From: Bacteroidales bacterium
Lineage (GTDB): Bacteria > Bacteroidota > Bacteroidia > Bacteroidales > JAGONC01
Length of the DNA stretch: 41,819 bases
Reading direction: 5' to 3'
Assembly (NCBI GenBank): GCA_028716265.1
Contig: JAQUQD010000020.1
Span: 1-41,819, forward strand
This document shows positions 23,590 to 31,724 of this stretch, in pieces. The notes under the pieces were generated by a model that saw only the letters and a list, made by a program, of their open reading frames with translations, had not been told where the DNA came from and searched no databases. The translations under genes and the position numbers were made by a program. The number at the start of each line of letters is the position of its first letter. The first letter of the stretch is position 1.

Positions 23590-23621
23590 AGGACTGTTAA
23601 GCGATCAAAGGCATCACCCGT

Positions 23622-24668
23622 ATGGATCCATTGAGCAAGCCTGTTTTTCGCAATCCCCTGGTGCGCTGGGTGGCATTGCTGGCCACAGGGCTGATCTGCA
23701 GTTTTGCGGTCGATGTCACCTTCACCCTGATCTACCCCTGGCACCGTATCTTCAGCACCTGGTCATCATATCTCTATCCGGTGGCAGGTGTGCTGCTCGG
23801 CGGAGAGATCTTCAGGCTGGTGATCCTGAGGCTGAACAGGTCCATCCAATGGGAACGGAATCTCTGGAAGAGGGGCATCACTCAGTTTCTGGTAGGAGCA
23901 GGCCTTTCACTGACGATCACAACCGGTATCCGGTGGATCTGGATACTGGCTTTCTCAGGGGATGTGTTTGTGCGGTTCGTTGACGAACTGATCATCGCCT
24001 TTTTCGGATTATTGATCATTACAGGGATGGTAGTGTGGGACCTTGGGATTTTCCTCATCAGGAAGTGGAGGCTTTCAGAGTTGCAGGTGGAACGGTTCAA
24101 AAAGGAGACAGCAGAATCCAGGTTCGAGACACTGCGTGCACAGGTCAACCCGCACTTTCTGTTCAACAGCCTGAATACCCTGTCTTCGCTTATCCATGAG
24201 GATCCCGGGAAGGCCGGTGAGTTCATCAGGGAGCTTTCGGACGTTTATCGCTACATCCTTGATATGCGTGAAAAAAATACGGTCGATCTTAGGGAAGAGT
24301 TGGTGTTTATGCGGTCGTACATTTTCCTGCTTCAGCTTCGCCATGAAAACCGCCTGTTCCTGAGTGAAAACATCCCAGAAGGATACGGGAACCATCAGAT
24401 CGTTCCGGCGGCTCTCCAGCTGCTGATCGAAAATGCCATCAAGCACAACGTAGCCTCTGCCAGTAAACCGCTGACCATCCGTTTGTTTGTGGACGGCCAG
24501 GATTATCTTGTGGTGACCAACAACCTGCAGCGGAAAGCTGAAAACGTTCCCTCCCCGGGTTTCGGTCTCAGAAGCCTGGCCAGCCGGTATATGTTCCTGA
24601 CGGACAAACCGGTCCAGATCGATGAAAGTGGTACTGATTTTTCGGTAAAGATCCCCTTAATCCCATGA
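23622..24668 (+). CDS. LytS-type sensor histidine kinase
   Basis: The 348-residue membrane kinase has four N-terminal hydrophobic segments (about 18-145) with no large periplasmic sensor. A short coiled coil (ELQVERFKKETAESRFETLRAQ) leads to the His_kinase (PF06580) phosphoacceptor QVNPHFLFNSLNTLSSLIHEDP with His about 178. The HATPase part has LQLLIENAIKHNV (N box) and GFGLRSLASRY (G box). This class autophosphorylates and passes phosphate to LytTR-type regulators. Its partner starts three bases after its TGA, so the pair is one operon. The signal is unknown. Confidence 0.95.
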   Translation: MDPLSKPVFRNPLVRWVALLATGLICSFAVDVTFTLIYPWHRIFSTWSSYLYPVAGVLLGGEIFRLVILRLNRSIQWERNLWKRGITQFLVGAGLSLTITTGIRWIWILAFSGDVFVRFVDELIIAFFGLLIITGMVVWDLGIFLIRKWRLSELQVERFKKETAESRFETLRAQVNPHFLFNSLNTLSSLIHEDPGKAGEFIRELSDVYRYILDMREKNTVDLREELVFMRSYIFLLQLRHENRLFLSENIPEGYGNHQIVPAALQLLIENAIKHNVASASKPLTIRLFVDGQDYLVVTNNLQRKAENVPSPGFGLRSLASRYMFLTDKPVQIDESGTDFSVKIPLIP

Positions 24669-24671
24669 TCC

Positions 24672-25439
24672 ATGAAGGTACTGATCATTGAAGACGAGCC
24701 TTACGCACAGAAGGAACTCACCAGGCTGCTGGAACAGACCGGCAGGCAGCTGGAGGTCATGGCCTGTACCGATTCTGTGGAGGAGGCGGTCGAATGGTTC
24801 CAGCTGAATCCAATGCCTGATCTGATTTTCATGGATATTCAGCTGGCGGATGGACTGAGTTTCGAGATCTTCAGGAAAGTGAAGGTAACGGCACCGGTCA
24901 TCTTTACAACCGCTTTCGATCAGTATGCCATTCAGGCCTTCAAAGTGAACAGCATCGATTATCTTCTGAAACCTGTCAGGCTGAATGAACTTAACAATGC
25001 GATGCAAAAGCTGGAAGAAATCCGGAATCAGTTCTCCGGCAGGAGAACCTTCCTTGAAAGTGGCGACATCGACAGACTGGTGAAAAGCATCCGGCCGGAA
25101 TATAAGTCGCGTTTTATGGTCAGACTGGGTGATCAGTTTAAAACGGTCTCTACCATGGAGATAGCCTATTTCAGGGCAGAGGACAATGAAGTCATCCTGG
25201 TGACGCAGAATGGAAGGAACTACATTGTCGACCATTCATTGGATGAACTGGGCCAACTGCTCGATCCGCGTGTTTTTTTCAGGATTTCACGCAGTTATTT
25301 GGTGGGCATCCATTCAGTGATGAAGGTGAGCAAATATTTCAACAGCAGGCTGATTCTCGAGCTTCAGCCGGAAGCAGGTGAAAAGGTGCTCATCAGCAGG
25401 GTGAAGGTGCAGGAGTTTTTAAAGTGGATGGACAAGTAG
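24672..25439 (+). CDS. LytTR-family response regulator
   Basis: The 255-residue protein has a receiver domain (1-120; acidic pocket IIEDEP, phosphoacceptor Asp about 55 in LIFMDIQ, switch Thr in FTTAF, Lys in LLKPV). After a linker comes a LytTR DNA-binding domain (about 145-255: RFMVRLGDQFKTVSTMEIAYFRAEDNEVILVTQNGRNYIVDHSLDELGQLLDPRVFFRISRSYLV). It is the output partner of the LytS-type kinase immediately upstream. The target genes are not known; the E-set lipoprotein that follows 60 bases later is a candidate. Confidence 0.96.
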   Translation: MKVLIIEDEPYAQKELTRLLEQTGRQLEVMACTDSVEEAVEWFQLNPMPDLIFMDIQLADGLSFEIFRKVKVTAPVIFTTAFDQYAIQAFKVNSIDYLLKPVRLNELNNAMQKLEEIRNQFSGRRTFLESGDIDRLVKSIRPEYKSRFMVRLGDQFKTVSTMEIAYFRAEDNEVILVTQNGRNYIVDHSLDELGQLLDPRVFFRISRSYLVGIHSVMKVSKYFNSRLILELQPEAGEKVLISRVKVQEFLKWMDK

Positions 25440-25499
25440 GGGAATAATTTAAGATTCAGTATTCAGTATTTGGAATTTAGTATTTGAGTTTTGACGGAT

Positions 25500-26192
25500 A
25501 TGAGCAAGATATTTTTGAAATATTGGGGTTCGATCATCATCCTTTTATTAATTACATCGTGCCACAGGGTGGTGATCGTGGTGGATGAGATACCGGAGAA
25601 TACCCCTCCCGGTGAGGCACTGTATTTTGCAAGCAACCTGAACCGGTGGGATCCGGGGGATGAGCGGTACCAGCTGGAAGCCAATGCCAACGGTACCTGG
25701 CAGATTACACTTCCCCCGGGTTTCGGAACGATTGAGTATAAATTCACCCGGGGTGGGTGGCTTTCGGTGGAAACGGATATTTGCGGAACGGATATTAATA
25801 ACCGGATCCTTCCCATTACAAAGGATGACACCATTCATCACTGCATCGAAAGCTGGCACGATCAGTTTCCCCTGAAATGCGAGGGGGTGGTGCTGATCCT
25901 TGACGTTATTCCTGAGAACACGCCTCCGGATGCGGATATTTATTTTGTGAGCAGCATGCGTGACTGGTGGACCTATGATAAGAATTACCTGATGAAGCGT
26001 AATGCCGATGGATTTTATGAGCTCCGGATTCCAAAGCGCGTCGGGGAGTACATTGAATTCAAGTTCAACCGCGGACCCTGGTCAACCGTCGAAGTGGATG
26101 CCAGCGGGAATAATATTAAAAACCGGCAGATGGTTATCCGTGATCAGGACACCCTTTATTTTCAGATCGAACGATGGAAGGACAGACAGTAA
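25500..26192 (+). CDS. Lipoprotein with two carbohydrate-binding E-set domains
   Basis: I start at ATG 25500 (MSKIFLKYWG); the track begins at a TTG at 25491. The lipobox LLITSC shows a lipid-anchored 230-residue protein. It is made of two tandem copies of one domain, each opening (I/L)DEIPENTPP or LDVIPENTPP, then (I/L)YF.S....W....YQL/YLM.RN.DG.(W/Y).(I/L).(L/I)P, EYKF.RG.WS.VE.D..G..I.NR, and ending in D(T/I)(I/L)(H/Y).. I.(S/R)W. This matches CBM20/AMPK-glycogen-binding type E-set folds of starch-binding proteins. A GH13 amylase lipoprotein is encoded convergently next door, so surface glycan binding is likely. Confidence 0.8.
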   Translation: MSKIFLKYWGSIIILLLITSCHRVVIVVDEIPENTPPGEALYFASNLNRWDPGDERYQLEANANGTWQITLPPGFGTIEYKFTRGGWLSVETDICGTDINNRILPITKDDTIHHCIESWHDQFPLKCEGVVLILDVIPENTPPDADIYFVSSMRDWWTYDKNYLMKRNADGFYELRIPKRVGEYIEFKFNRGPWSTVEVDASGNNIKNRQMVIRDQDTLYFQIERWKDRQ

Positions 26193-26193
26193 T

Positions 26194-26211
26194 CAGTTGG
26201 CAGTTAGCAGT
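26194..26211. repeat. Dispersed 18-mer CAGTTGGCAGTTAGCAGT, copy 2
   Basis: Identical to the string at 13670-13687, again directly after a stop codon and between convergent genes. Here it continues into further CAGTTGG units. Confidence 0.7.
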
Positions 26212-26214
26212 TGG

Positions 26215-26272
26215 CAGTTGGCAATGGAACAATAGAACAATAGATCAATGATAAATTGACAATTGCCAACTG
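26215..26272. terminator. Inverted repeat between convergent genes (possible bidirectional terminator)
   Basis: CAGTTGGCAAT (26215-26225) and ATTGCCAACTG (26262-26272) are perfect reverse complements with a 36-base loop, followed by AATTAAAAA. It lies between the stop of the E-set lipoprotein and the stop of the amylase. The long loop makes termination uncertain. Confidence 0.35.
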
Positions 26273-26276
26273 ACAA

Positions 26277-27635
26277 TTAAAAATTCTTCAGGACTCTGTA
26301 CGCGTAAGGCTGGAACTCAATACCGGATGAGAGTGTGGCCGGTGATTCGTCAAAAGCATCCTTCCACACTGAATTCACCAGCTCGGCAGGCACACTGTAT
26401 TCGATTGCCACTTTTCGCGTGTTAACCATGACAAAAAGTTTCTCCTGGTTGTTTGTTCGCAGGAAAGCCAGTATGTCCTTATTGCTGAAGGTCTTTAATT
26501 CTGCGATGGAATCAATCCTTGCCGTTTCGGAAGCATTATAAAATGTGAGGATCTTTTCATATTCCCCAAACATATCCGGATTCTGATCCCAGTCGATCGT
26601 GCTATGTTCAAAAAAGGGAACATTGTCGCTGACTCCGACTTCCTGGGATCCATACAGCAAAGGAATACCTTTGAGATAGATGGCTATGACGGATGCAGCC
26701 AGCGCCCCCTGTTTGCCGTTGAAAAGCGACACCGGGGTTGCATCCCAGGCTGATTCATCGTGGTTGGTGGTGAAACGCAGCTTATGCCTTCCTGAAGGTA
26801 TGTTCTTGTATTCGTTTTCGTTCACCGTGAACAGGCCGCTTGCTGCCTGGTTTTGTATAAATACTCCTTTGAGCTTATTGTAGAAGTCCCACGAATAATT
26901 CATCTGGAATCCGGCTGTAAAATGATCGGGGCGCGACCCTTCCGCCAGCAGGATCAGCTCTTTCTCCTGGCCGGATTTCAGGTCAGTGAGTGCCTGCTGC
27001 CAGAAACTGAACGGGACAAAGTCGGCCGCATCGCAACGGAATCCGTCGATATCCGCCGTGTTCACCCAGTATTCCATGGCTTCGATCATCGAGAGCCTCA
27101 TCTGCGCATTGTCGTAATTCAGGTCAGCCACATCGAGCCAGTTGGTACCTGCAGGGTGAACAATGTTCCCTGAGCCATCTTGGGTGTACCAGTCTTTGTT
27201 ACTGATCCAGGGATTGTCCCAGGAGGTGTGATTGGCAACCCAGTCGATGATCACCGCGATATCCATTTCGTGGGCCTTTGAGACCAGATCCTTGAAATCC
27301 TTCAGGGTACCGAATTCGGGATTCACCTCTTTGTAATTCTGTACGCAATAGGGTGAGTTGACCGAATTAACCTGACCGACGGGATGGATGGGCATAAGCC
27401 AGATCACGTTGATGCCCAGTTTATGGATTTCGTCCAGCCGGCCGGTGACTCCCTGCAGATCCCCTGTGGTACTCAATGCCCGTATATTCACTTCATACAT
27501 CACGATATCTTCCGTTTTTGGAACGATGAAGGAGCTTGTATCCTCCGGTTGAGGAGGATTCACCTTTTCTTCAGGATCTTTTTTGCAGGATGCAAGCAGA
27601 AGCAGAACGATCAACAGAAATAACAGGATTCTCAT
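26277..27635 (-). CDS. GH13 alpha-amylase-family lipoprotein
   Basis: I start at ATG 27635 (MRILLFLLIVLLLLASC), which puts the lipobox LLASC in place; the track start adds six residues. The 452-residue protein is a GH13 (beta/alpha)8 barrel: YEVNIRAL near strand 1, region I DWVANHT, region II DGFRCDAADFV (catalytic Asp), region III ILLAEGSRP (acid/base Glu) and region IV FTTNHDES (transition-state Asp). A short C-terminal beta domain follows. It should cleave alpha-1,4-glucans at the cell surface or in the periplasm. Its promoter region is shared with the divergent FG-GAP protein, and an E-set starch-type lipoprotein is its convergent neighbour. The exact specificity (amylase, neopullulanase-like or other) is open. 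Confidence 0.93.
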   Translation of the reverse strand: MRILLFLLIVLLLLASCKKDPEEKVNPPQPEDTSSFIVPKTEDIVMYEVNIRALSTTGDLQGVTGRLDEIHKLGINVIWLMPIHPVGQVNSVNSPYCVQNYKEVNPEFGTLKDFKDLVSKAHEMDIAVIIDWVANHTSWDNPWISNKDWYTQDGSGNIVHPAGTNWLDVADLNYDNAQMRLSMIEAMEYWVNTADIDGFRCDAADFVPFSFWQQALTDLKSGQEKELILLAEGSRPDHFTAGFQMNYSWDFYNKLKGVFIQNQAASGLFTVNENEYKNIPSGRHKLRFTTNHDESAWDATPVSLFNGKQGALAASVIAIYLKGIPLLYGSQEVGVSDNVPFFEHSTIDWDQNPDMFGEYEKILTFYNASETARIDSIAELKTFSNKDILAFLRTNNQEKLFVMVNTRKVAIEYSVPAELVNSVWKDAFDESPATLSSGIEFQPYAYRVLKNF

Positions 27636-27650
27636 GGAAACTTCTTTTGG

Positions 27651-27658
27651 CAAAGGTA
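27651..27658 (-). promoter_or_regulatory. Promoter -7 element (TACCTTTG) of the amylase gene
   Basis: The minus strand reads TACCTTTG, 15 bases upstream of ATG 27635 and within the 71-base divergent gap to the FG-GAP gene. Confidence 0.45.
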
Positions 27659-27706
27659 CTGATTCAGGAGAGAATTGTTAATTTTACGGAAACAAACTCC
27701 ACCCCA

Positions 27707-29392
27707 ATGAGAATCCTTTTACTGTTATTGGCATTGATGGTCTTTTCCAGAGAAGTCCTTCCCCAGACCATTCCCTACAATCTTTACCCAGACTGGGAGT
27801 CAACGCCCCAGGGCCATGTGGCCACTGGCCTTGGTGTTGCTGATATCAACGGGGACGGCTGGAAGGATATCATCGCCGCCAATGGCAATGACATTGACCG
27901 CCAGCATCTGGTAGTCTATTACAACCAGGGCGACGGAACTTTCCCGCTTGTACCAGATTGGCAGTCCTTTGATGTTGATTACCATGGACACCTCGCAGTT
28001 GGGGACATCAACAGGGACGGCTGGCTGGATGTGGCCGTCTCGGTTTATCTCGGACAGTACGGCTGGGGCTCCAAGGGCAAGGTGAAAGTATACTATAACA
28101 CAGGAGGGGAGCTGGAAACAACACCCTCCTTTCAATCGAATCCTTTCTATACATTCAGCTGCAGCCTGGGAGATGCCGACGCCGATGGTGATCTGGACCT
28201 GGCAGTGGCCTGTTCAGAGACCTACCATTCGAAATATGATTATGGGAGAATCTTTTTCAATGAAAATGGATTGTTCAGCATTGACAATGTTTGGTTGTCT
28301 GACATCGTGATGGGGCCAATGGATGTAGAATTTGGCGATCTTGACGGGAATGGTTTTATGGATGTGATTTTTGTAAGTGAAACCACACCCAGCTATATCT
28401 TTCTGGCGGACACGAACGGACAGATTTCGTCATCGCCGGTCTGGCAGTCTGCTGAAGGGAATACTTACCTGAATTCGGTTGATATTGGCCATACCTTCCC
28501 TTATAACATCCCATATGCCGTAATGACGGGGAATAATCAGACGTCTGGTGACGGCAGGATCCGTCAGTATCTTTTCGGGCAGCCATTCCCTGAAACCAGT
28601 TATGCCTATTGGCTTTCCGATTTGGTTGGATATGGCTCCGGGATCCTCATCGCTGATGTCACCCGCGATCAGATCCCTGACCTGATCTACGGAGGATGGT
28701 GGCTGCCGGTGGAGGTCCTTGTAGGAGATGGTACCTCATTCAACACTACCCCTGCATATACTTCCTCGATGACGTCTGTGGTGGAAACCATCCAGATGGC
28801 GGATCTTGGTAAGGAAACTCTGGTATCTGACCAGGATGAATACGTCATTTCCTTCAGACAGAATGTTCTTTACCTTTCACACCAGGTCATTGACCAGATC
28901 AATGAAGTGAGGAAGAACGGAGTCACCATGGAAGATACGGATTTTATATATGTGCCGAATAAAAATTGGATATCCTTCGCCCATCCTTTGTTTGCAGGCG
29001 ACCAGGTTACGGTTGATTACCTGTACTGCCTTGATGGCGATCTGATCATCACAAACTGGGATTCAGATAAAGGTAATTTCATTTATTATAATAATGCCTC
29101 TCCGGTGGCGATCGATGAACCATTTCAAAGGCCCGGTTCACCGGAAATCGGATTATTTCCCCAGCCTGTCGCAGACCTTTTGAATGTGACCGTCCGTCTG
29201 TCCCGAAAATCTGAATGCCGGTTTGGAATATACAGTACTGAAGGTAAGAAAATGAAGGCTGCCGGTCAGTACGATCTGCCGGAGGGTCCAAGTAAACTTA
29301 CGATCGATGTCTCTGCCCTGCCAGTCGGTGTATATTTCCTGAAAATAGATCTGGACAATGAACAATTCCTGCGCAAATTCGTTAAGTTCTGA
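27707..29392 (+). CDS. Secreted FG-GAP/VCBS-repeat protein with T9SS sorting domain
   Basis: I use ATG 27707 (MRILLLLLALMVFSREVLPQ, signal peptide). The ORF-track start at 27536 lies in the opposite amylase gene. The 561-residue protein has FG-GAP/VCBS-type beta-propeller repeats with calcium-loop motifs: DINGDGWKDI, DINRDGWLDVAV, DADADGDLDLAVAC, DLDGNGFMDVIF and DVTRDQIPDLIY. The C-terminal ~80 residues (LFPQPVADLLNVTVRLSRKSECRFGIYSTEGKKM...VGVYFLKI...LRKFVKF) form a type A T9SS sorting domain. The product is therefore exported across the outer membrane and fixed to the surface or released. It is divergent from the GH13 lipoprotein. No catalytic domain is seen. Confidence 0.92.
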   Translation: MRILLLLLALMVFSREVLPQTIPYNLYPDWESTPQGHVATGLGVADINGDGWKDIIAANGNDIDRQHLVVYYNQGDGTFPLVPDWQSFDVDYHGHLAVGDINRDGWLDVAVSVYLGQYGWGSKGKVKVYYNTGGELETTPSFQSNPFYTFSCSLGDADADGDLDLAVACSETYHSKYDYGRIFFNENGLFSIDNVWLSDIVMGPMDVEFGDLDGNGFMDVIFVSETTPSYIFLADTNGQISSSPVWQSAEGNTYLNSVDIGHTFPYNIPYAVMTGNNQTSGDGRIRQYLFGQPFPETSYAYWLSDLVGYGSGILIADVTRDQIPDLIYGGWWLPVEVLVGDGTSFNTTPAYTSSMTSVVETIQMADLGKETLVSDQDEYVISFRQNVLYLSHQVIDQINEVRKNGVTMEDTDFIYVPNKNWISFAHPLFAGDQVTVDYLYCLDGDLIITNWDSDKGNFIYYNNASPVAIDEPFQRPGSPEIGLFPQPVADLLNVTVRLSRKSECRFGIYSTEGKKMKAAGQYDLPEGPSKLTIDVSALPVGVYFLKIDLDNEQFLRKFVKF

Positions 29393-29477
29393 TGACCTGT
29401 GATACGTTCAGTCATTACTTTCTAAGGAAGAATAACAATTTGACAATCTGTTTATCCAGCCGAACCACCCGATTAGA

Positions 29478-31688
29478 ATGGCTTTTATCAGAGAAACATA
29501 TCCAGTAACCGGCATGAACTGTGCGTCATGTGCCTCGAGTGTCGAAAGCGCGCTGTCGTCCATTGAAGGTGTCCGGAGGGCCAGTGTCAACCTGGCCTCC
29601 AACACGGTACTGATCGAGTTCGACGAGGAAAGGACAAGTCCCGGACAGATGAGATCCGCACTAGATACCATGGGGTATGGGCTGGTTATCGAAACAGTCG
29701 TTAACCAGGATGCTGTTGATATCCATGAAGACGATCAGCTGCATCTGGCCAGGCAAAATACACTGTGGGCCATCGTCCTGAGCATTCCGGTTTTTGTTTT
29801 GTCGATGTTCGTTCCCTCATTCCCCTTCAAGAACTGGATCATGCTCATCCTATCGCTTGTCGTGATGGGCTGGTTTGGGAGAGAATTTTTCATTGTCGCC
29901 TGGAAAAGGTTGAAGCATGGCTCGGCAAACATGGACATGCTGGTAGCCCTGGGAACCGGATCGGCATTCATTTTCAGTACATTCAATACGGTTTTCCCTG
30001 AATTTTTGCTTCAACATGGAATGGAACCGCATGTGTATTTCGAAAGCACCGTCGTGATCATTTCGCTGGTCCTTTTAGGCAGGTATCTTGAACAGAGGGC
30101 ACGCAGGCATACTTCCCTGTCGATCCGCAAGCTTATGGGGCTTCGTGTTCATACAGCGCGTATCCTGCGGACTGGCGAAGAGGCAGAAGTTCCGCTTGCC
30201 GAGGTCATCCCGGGTGATACTATCCTGATTCGTCCGGGTGAGAGGATCCCTGTTGATGGCATGGTGACAGAGGGCGTATCGTATGTTGACGAGAGCATGA
30301 TCACGGGAGAACCCTTACCGGTTGAGAAAAGAGAAGGAGACACCCTGATCGGTTCAACCCTGAACACGACGGGGAGCTTCCGGATGAGGGCAGAGAAGGT
30401 AGGGGCGGAGACCATGCTTTCGCAGATCATCCGGCTCATTCAGGAGGCTCAGGGCAGTAAACCGCCGATCCAGCGGCTGGCCGACCGCATCGCCGGGATC
30501 TTTGTGCCGGTGGTACTTGCCGTTGCCTTGATCAGCTTTGCCGTCTGGTATCTTTTTGGACCCACGCCTCCGTTGACCTATGCATTTGTCATCATGGTCA
30601 CGGTGCTGATCATTGCCTGCCCCTGTGCCATGGGGCTGGCCACCCCCACAGCAGTCATGACCGGAGTAGGACGGGCTGCAGAGATGGGGATATTGATCCG
30701 CGACGCGGCAAGTATCGAAAACCTGAACAAGGCAGATGTAATCGTGATGGATAAAACGGGTACGATCACTGAGGGAAGGCCATCGGTCAGGGAGGTTTTC
30801 TGGGATCCCGGAACCAACACCCGCGGAGAGCTGGATCAGATCCTTTATTCGGCGGAATCCCTGTCGGAACACCCGCTGGCCAGGGCAGTGCTTGATCATT
30901 ATAAACCGAAGGGGATCCAGCCTCTTCTTCCTGATGAGTTCACCGCTTTCCCGGGCATGGGTATTAAAGCCACTTTTGATAAGAAGCCATATGTCGTCGG
31001 TAATAAAGCTTTTGTTGATACATTGGGAGCCGCGGTCAGTGATGAAATAGCCACTACATACCGGGAATGGACACAGAAAGCCTGGACGGTCATTTTTCTG
31101 GCAGACGGTACCCGCGCTCTTGGAATAGTAGCCATTTCCGACAAGGTAAAAGACACTGCAACAGGTGCCGTGCAAAAATTCAGGCAAATGGGCCTGAAGG
31201 TCGTGATGCTCACAGGCGATCATGCAACGGGGGCTGCGGTCATGGCCAGCCAGGTGGGCATTGATCGTTACCTTTCGAATCTCCTTCCCGCCGACAAGCT
31301 TGGTTTCATCCGCGAGCTTCAGCAAGCGGATCACAGGGTTGCGATGGTGGGCGACGGGATCAACGACGCCCCTGCACTGGCGCAGGCGGATGTGGGCATC
31401 GCCATTGGAACAGGGACCGATGTTGCCATGGAAAGCGCTCAGATCACCCTCATCCATGGAGATCTTGAAAAGCTGGTCCAGACGATCCGGTTCTCAGGCA
31501 GGATCGTGCGTACCATCCGCCAGAATCTTTTTTGGGCATTCTTCTATAATTCGGTCAGTATTCCCATCGCTGCAGGGATACTTTTTCCTTTTACGGGATT
31601 TCTGCTGAATCCAATGATCGCCGGGGCAGCGATGGCGTTAAGTTCGGTGTCAGTTGTAGGAAACAGTTTGAGACTGAGGAGGTTATAA
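29478..31688 (+). CDS. copA: Copper-translocating P1B-type ATPase (CopA-like)
   Basis: The 736-residue pump has one N-terminal heavy-metal-associated domain ([12 protein letters not shown], metal Cys about 15 and 18). Eight membrane helices are expected, with the metal-site CPC in [17 protein letters not shown] (about 380). The actuator motif is TGEPLPVEK. The phosphorylation site DKTGTITEG has Asp about 425. The P1B signature SEHPLARAV and the hinge [20 protein letters not shown] are also present. The CPC site with only one HMA domain fits a Cu(I) exporter; silver is also possible. The gene stands alone 85 bases after the FG-GAP gene, with no CopZ or CsoR next to it. The 367-codon antisense frame across it is a shadow. 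Confidence 0.93.
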   Translation: MAFIRETYPVTGMNCASCASSVESALSSIEGVRRASVNLASNTVLIEFDEERTSPGQMRSALDTMGYGLVIETVVNQDAVDIHEDDQLHLARQNTLWAIVLSIPVFVLSMFVPSFPFKNWIMLILSLVVMGWFGREFFIVAWKRLKHGSANMDMLVALGTGSAFIFSTFNTVFPEFLLQHGMEPHVYFESTVVIISLVLLGRYLEQRARRHTSLSIRKLMGLRVHTARILRTGEEAEVPLAEVIPGDTILIRPGERIPVDGMVTEGVSYVDESMITGEPLPVEKREGDTLIGSTLNTTGSFRMRAEKVGAETMLSQIIRLIQEAQGSKPPIQRLADRIAGIFVPVVLAVALISFAVWYLFGPTPPLTYAFVIMVTVLIIACPCAMGLATPTAVMTGVGRAAEMGILIRDAASIENLNKADVIVMDKTGTITEGRPSVREVFWDPGTNTRGELDQILYSAESLSEHPLARAVLDHYKPKGIQPLLPDEFTAFPGMGIKATFDKKPYVVGNKAFVDTLGAAVSDEIATTYREWTQKAWTVIFLADGTRALGIVAISDKVKDTATGAVQKFRQMGLKVVMLTGDHATGAAVMASQVGIDRYLSNLLPADKLGFIRELQQADHRVAMVGDGINDAPALAQADVGIAIGTGTDVAMESAQITLIHGDLEKLVQTIRFSGRIVRTIRQNLFWAFFYNSVSIPIAAGILFPFTGFLLNPMIAGAAMALSSVSVVGNSLRLRRL

Positions 31689-31724
31689 AATAAAATTCCA
31701 AATCCAACTAACTGCAACTGTCCC

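Noticed and set aside
30354-31457. 367-codon minus-strand ORF
   Set aside because: It lies fully antisense to the well-supported copper ATPase, and its composition (many His, Arg, Cys) is typical of a shadow frame.
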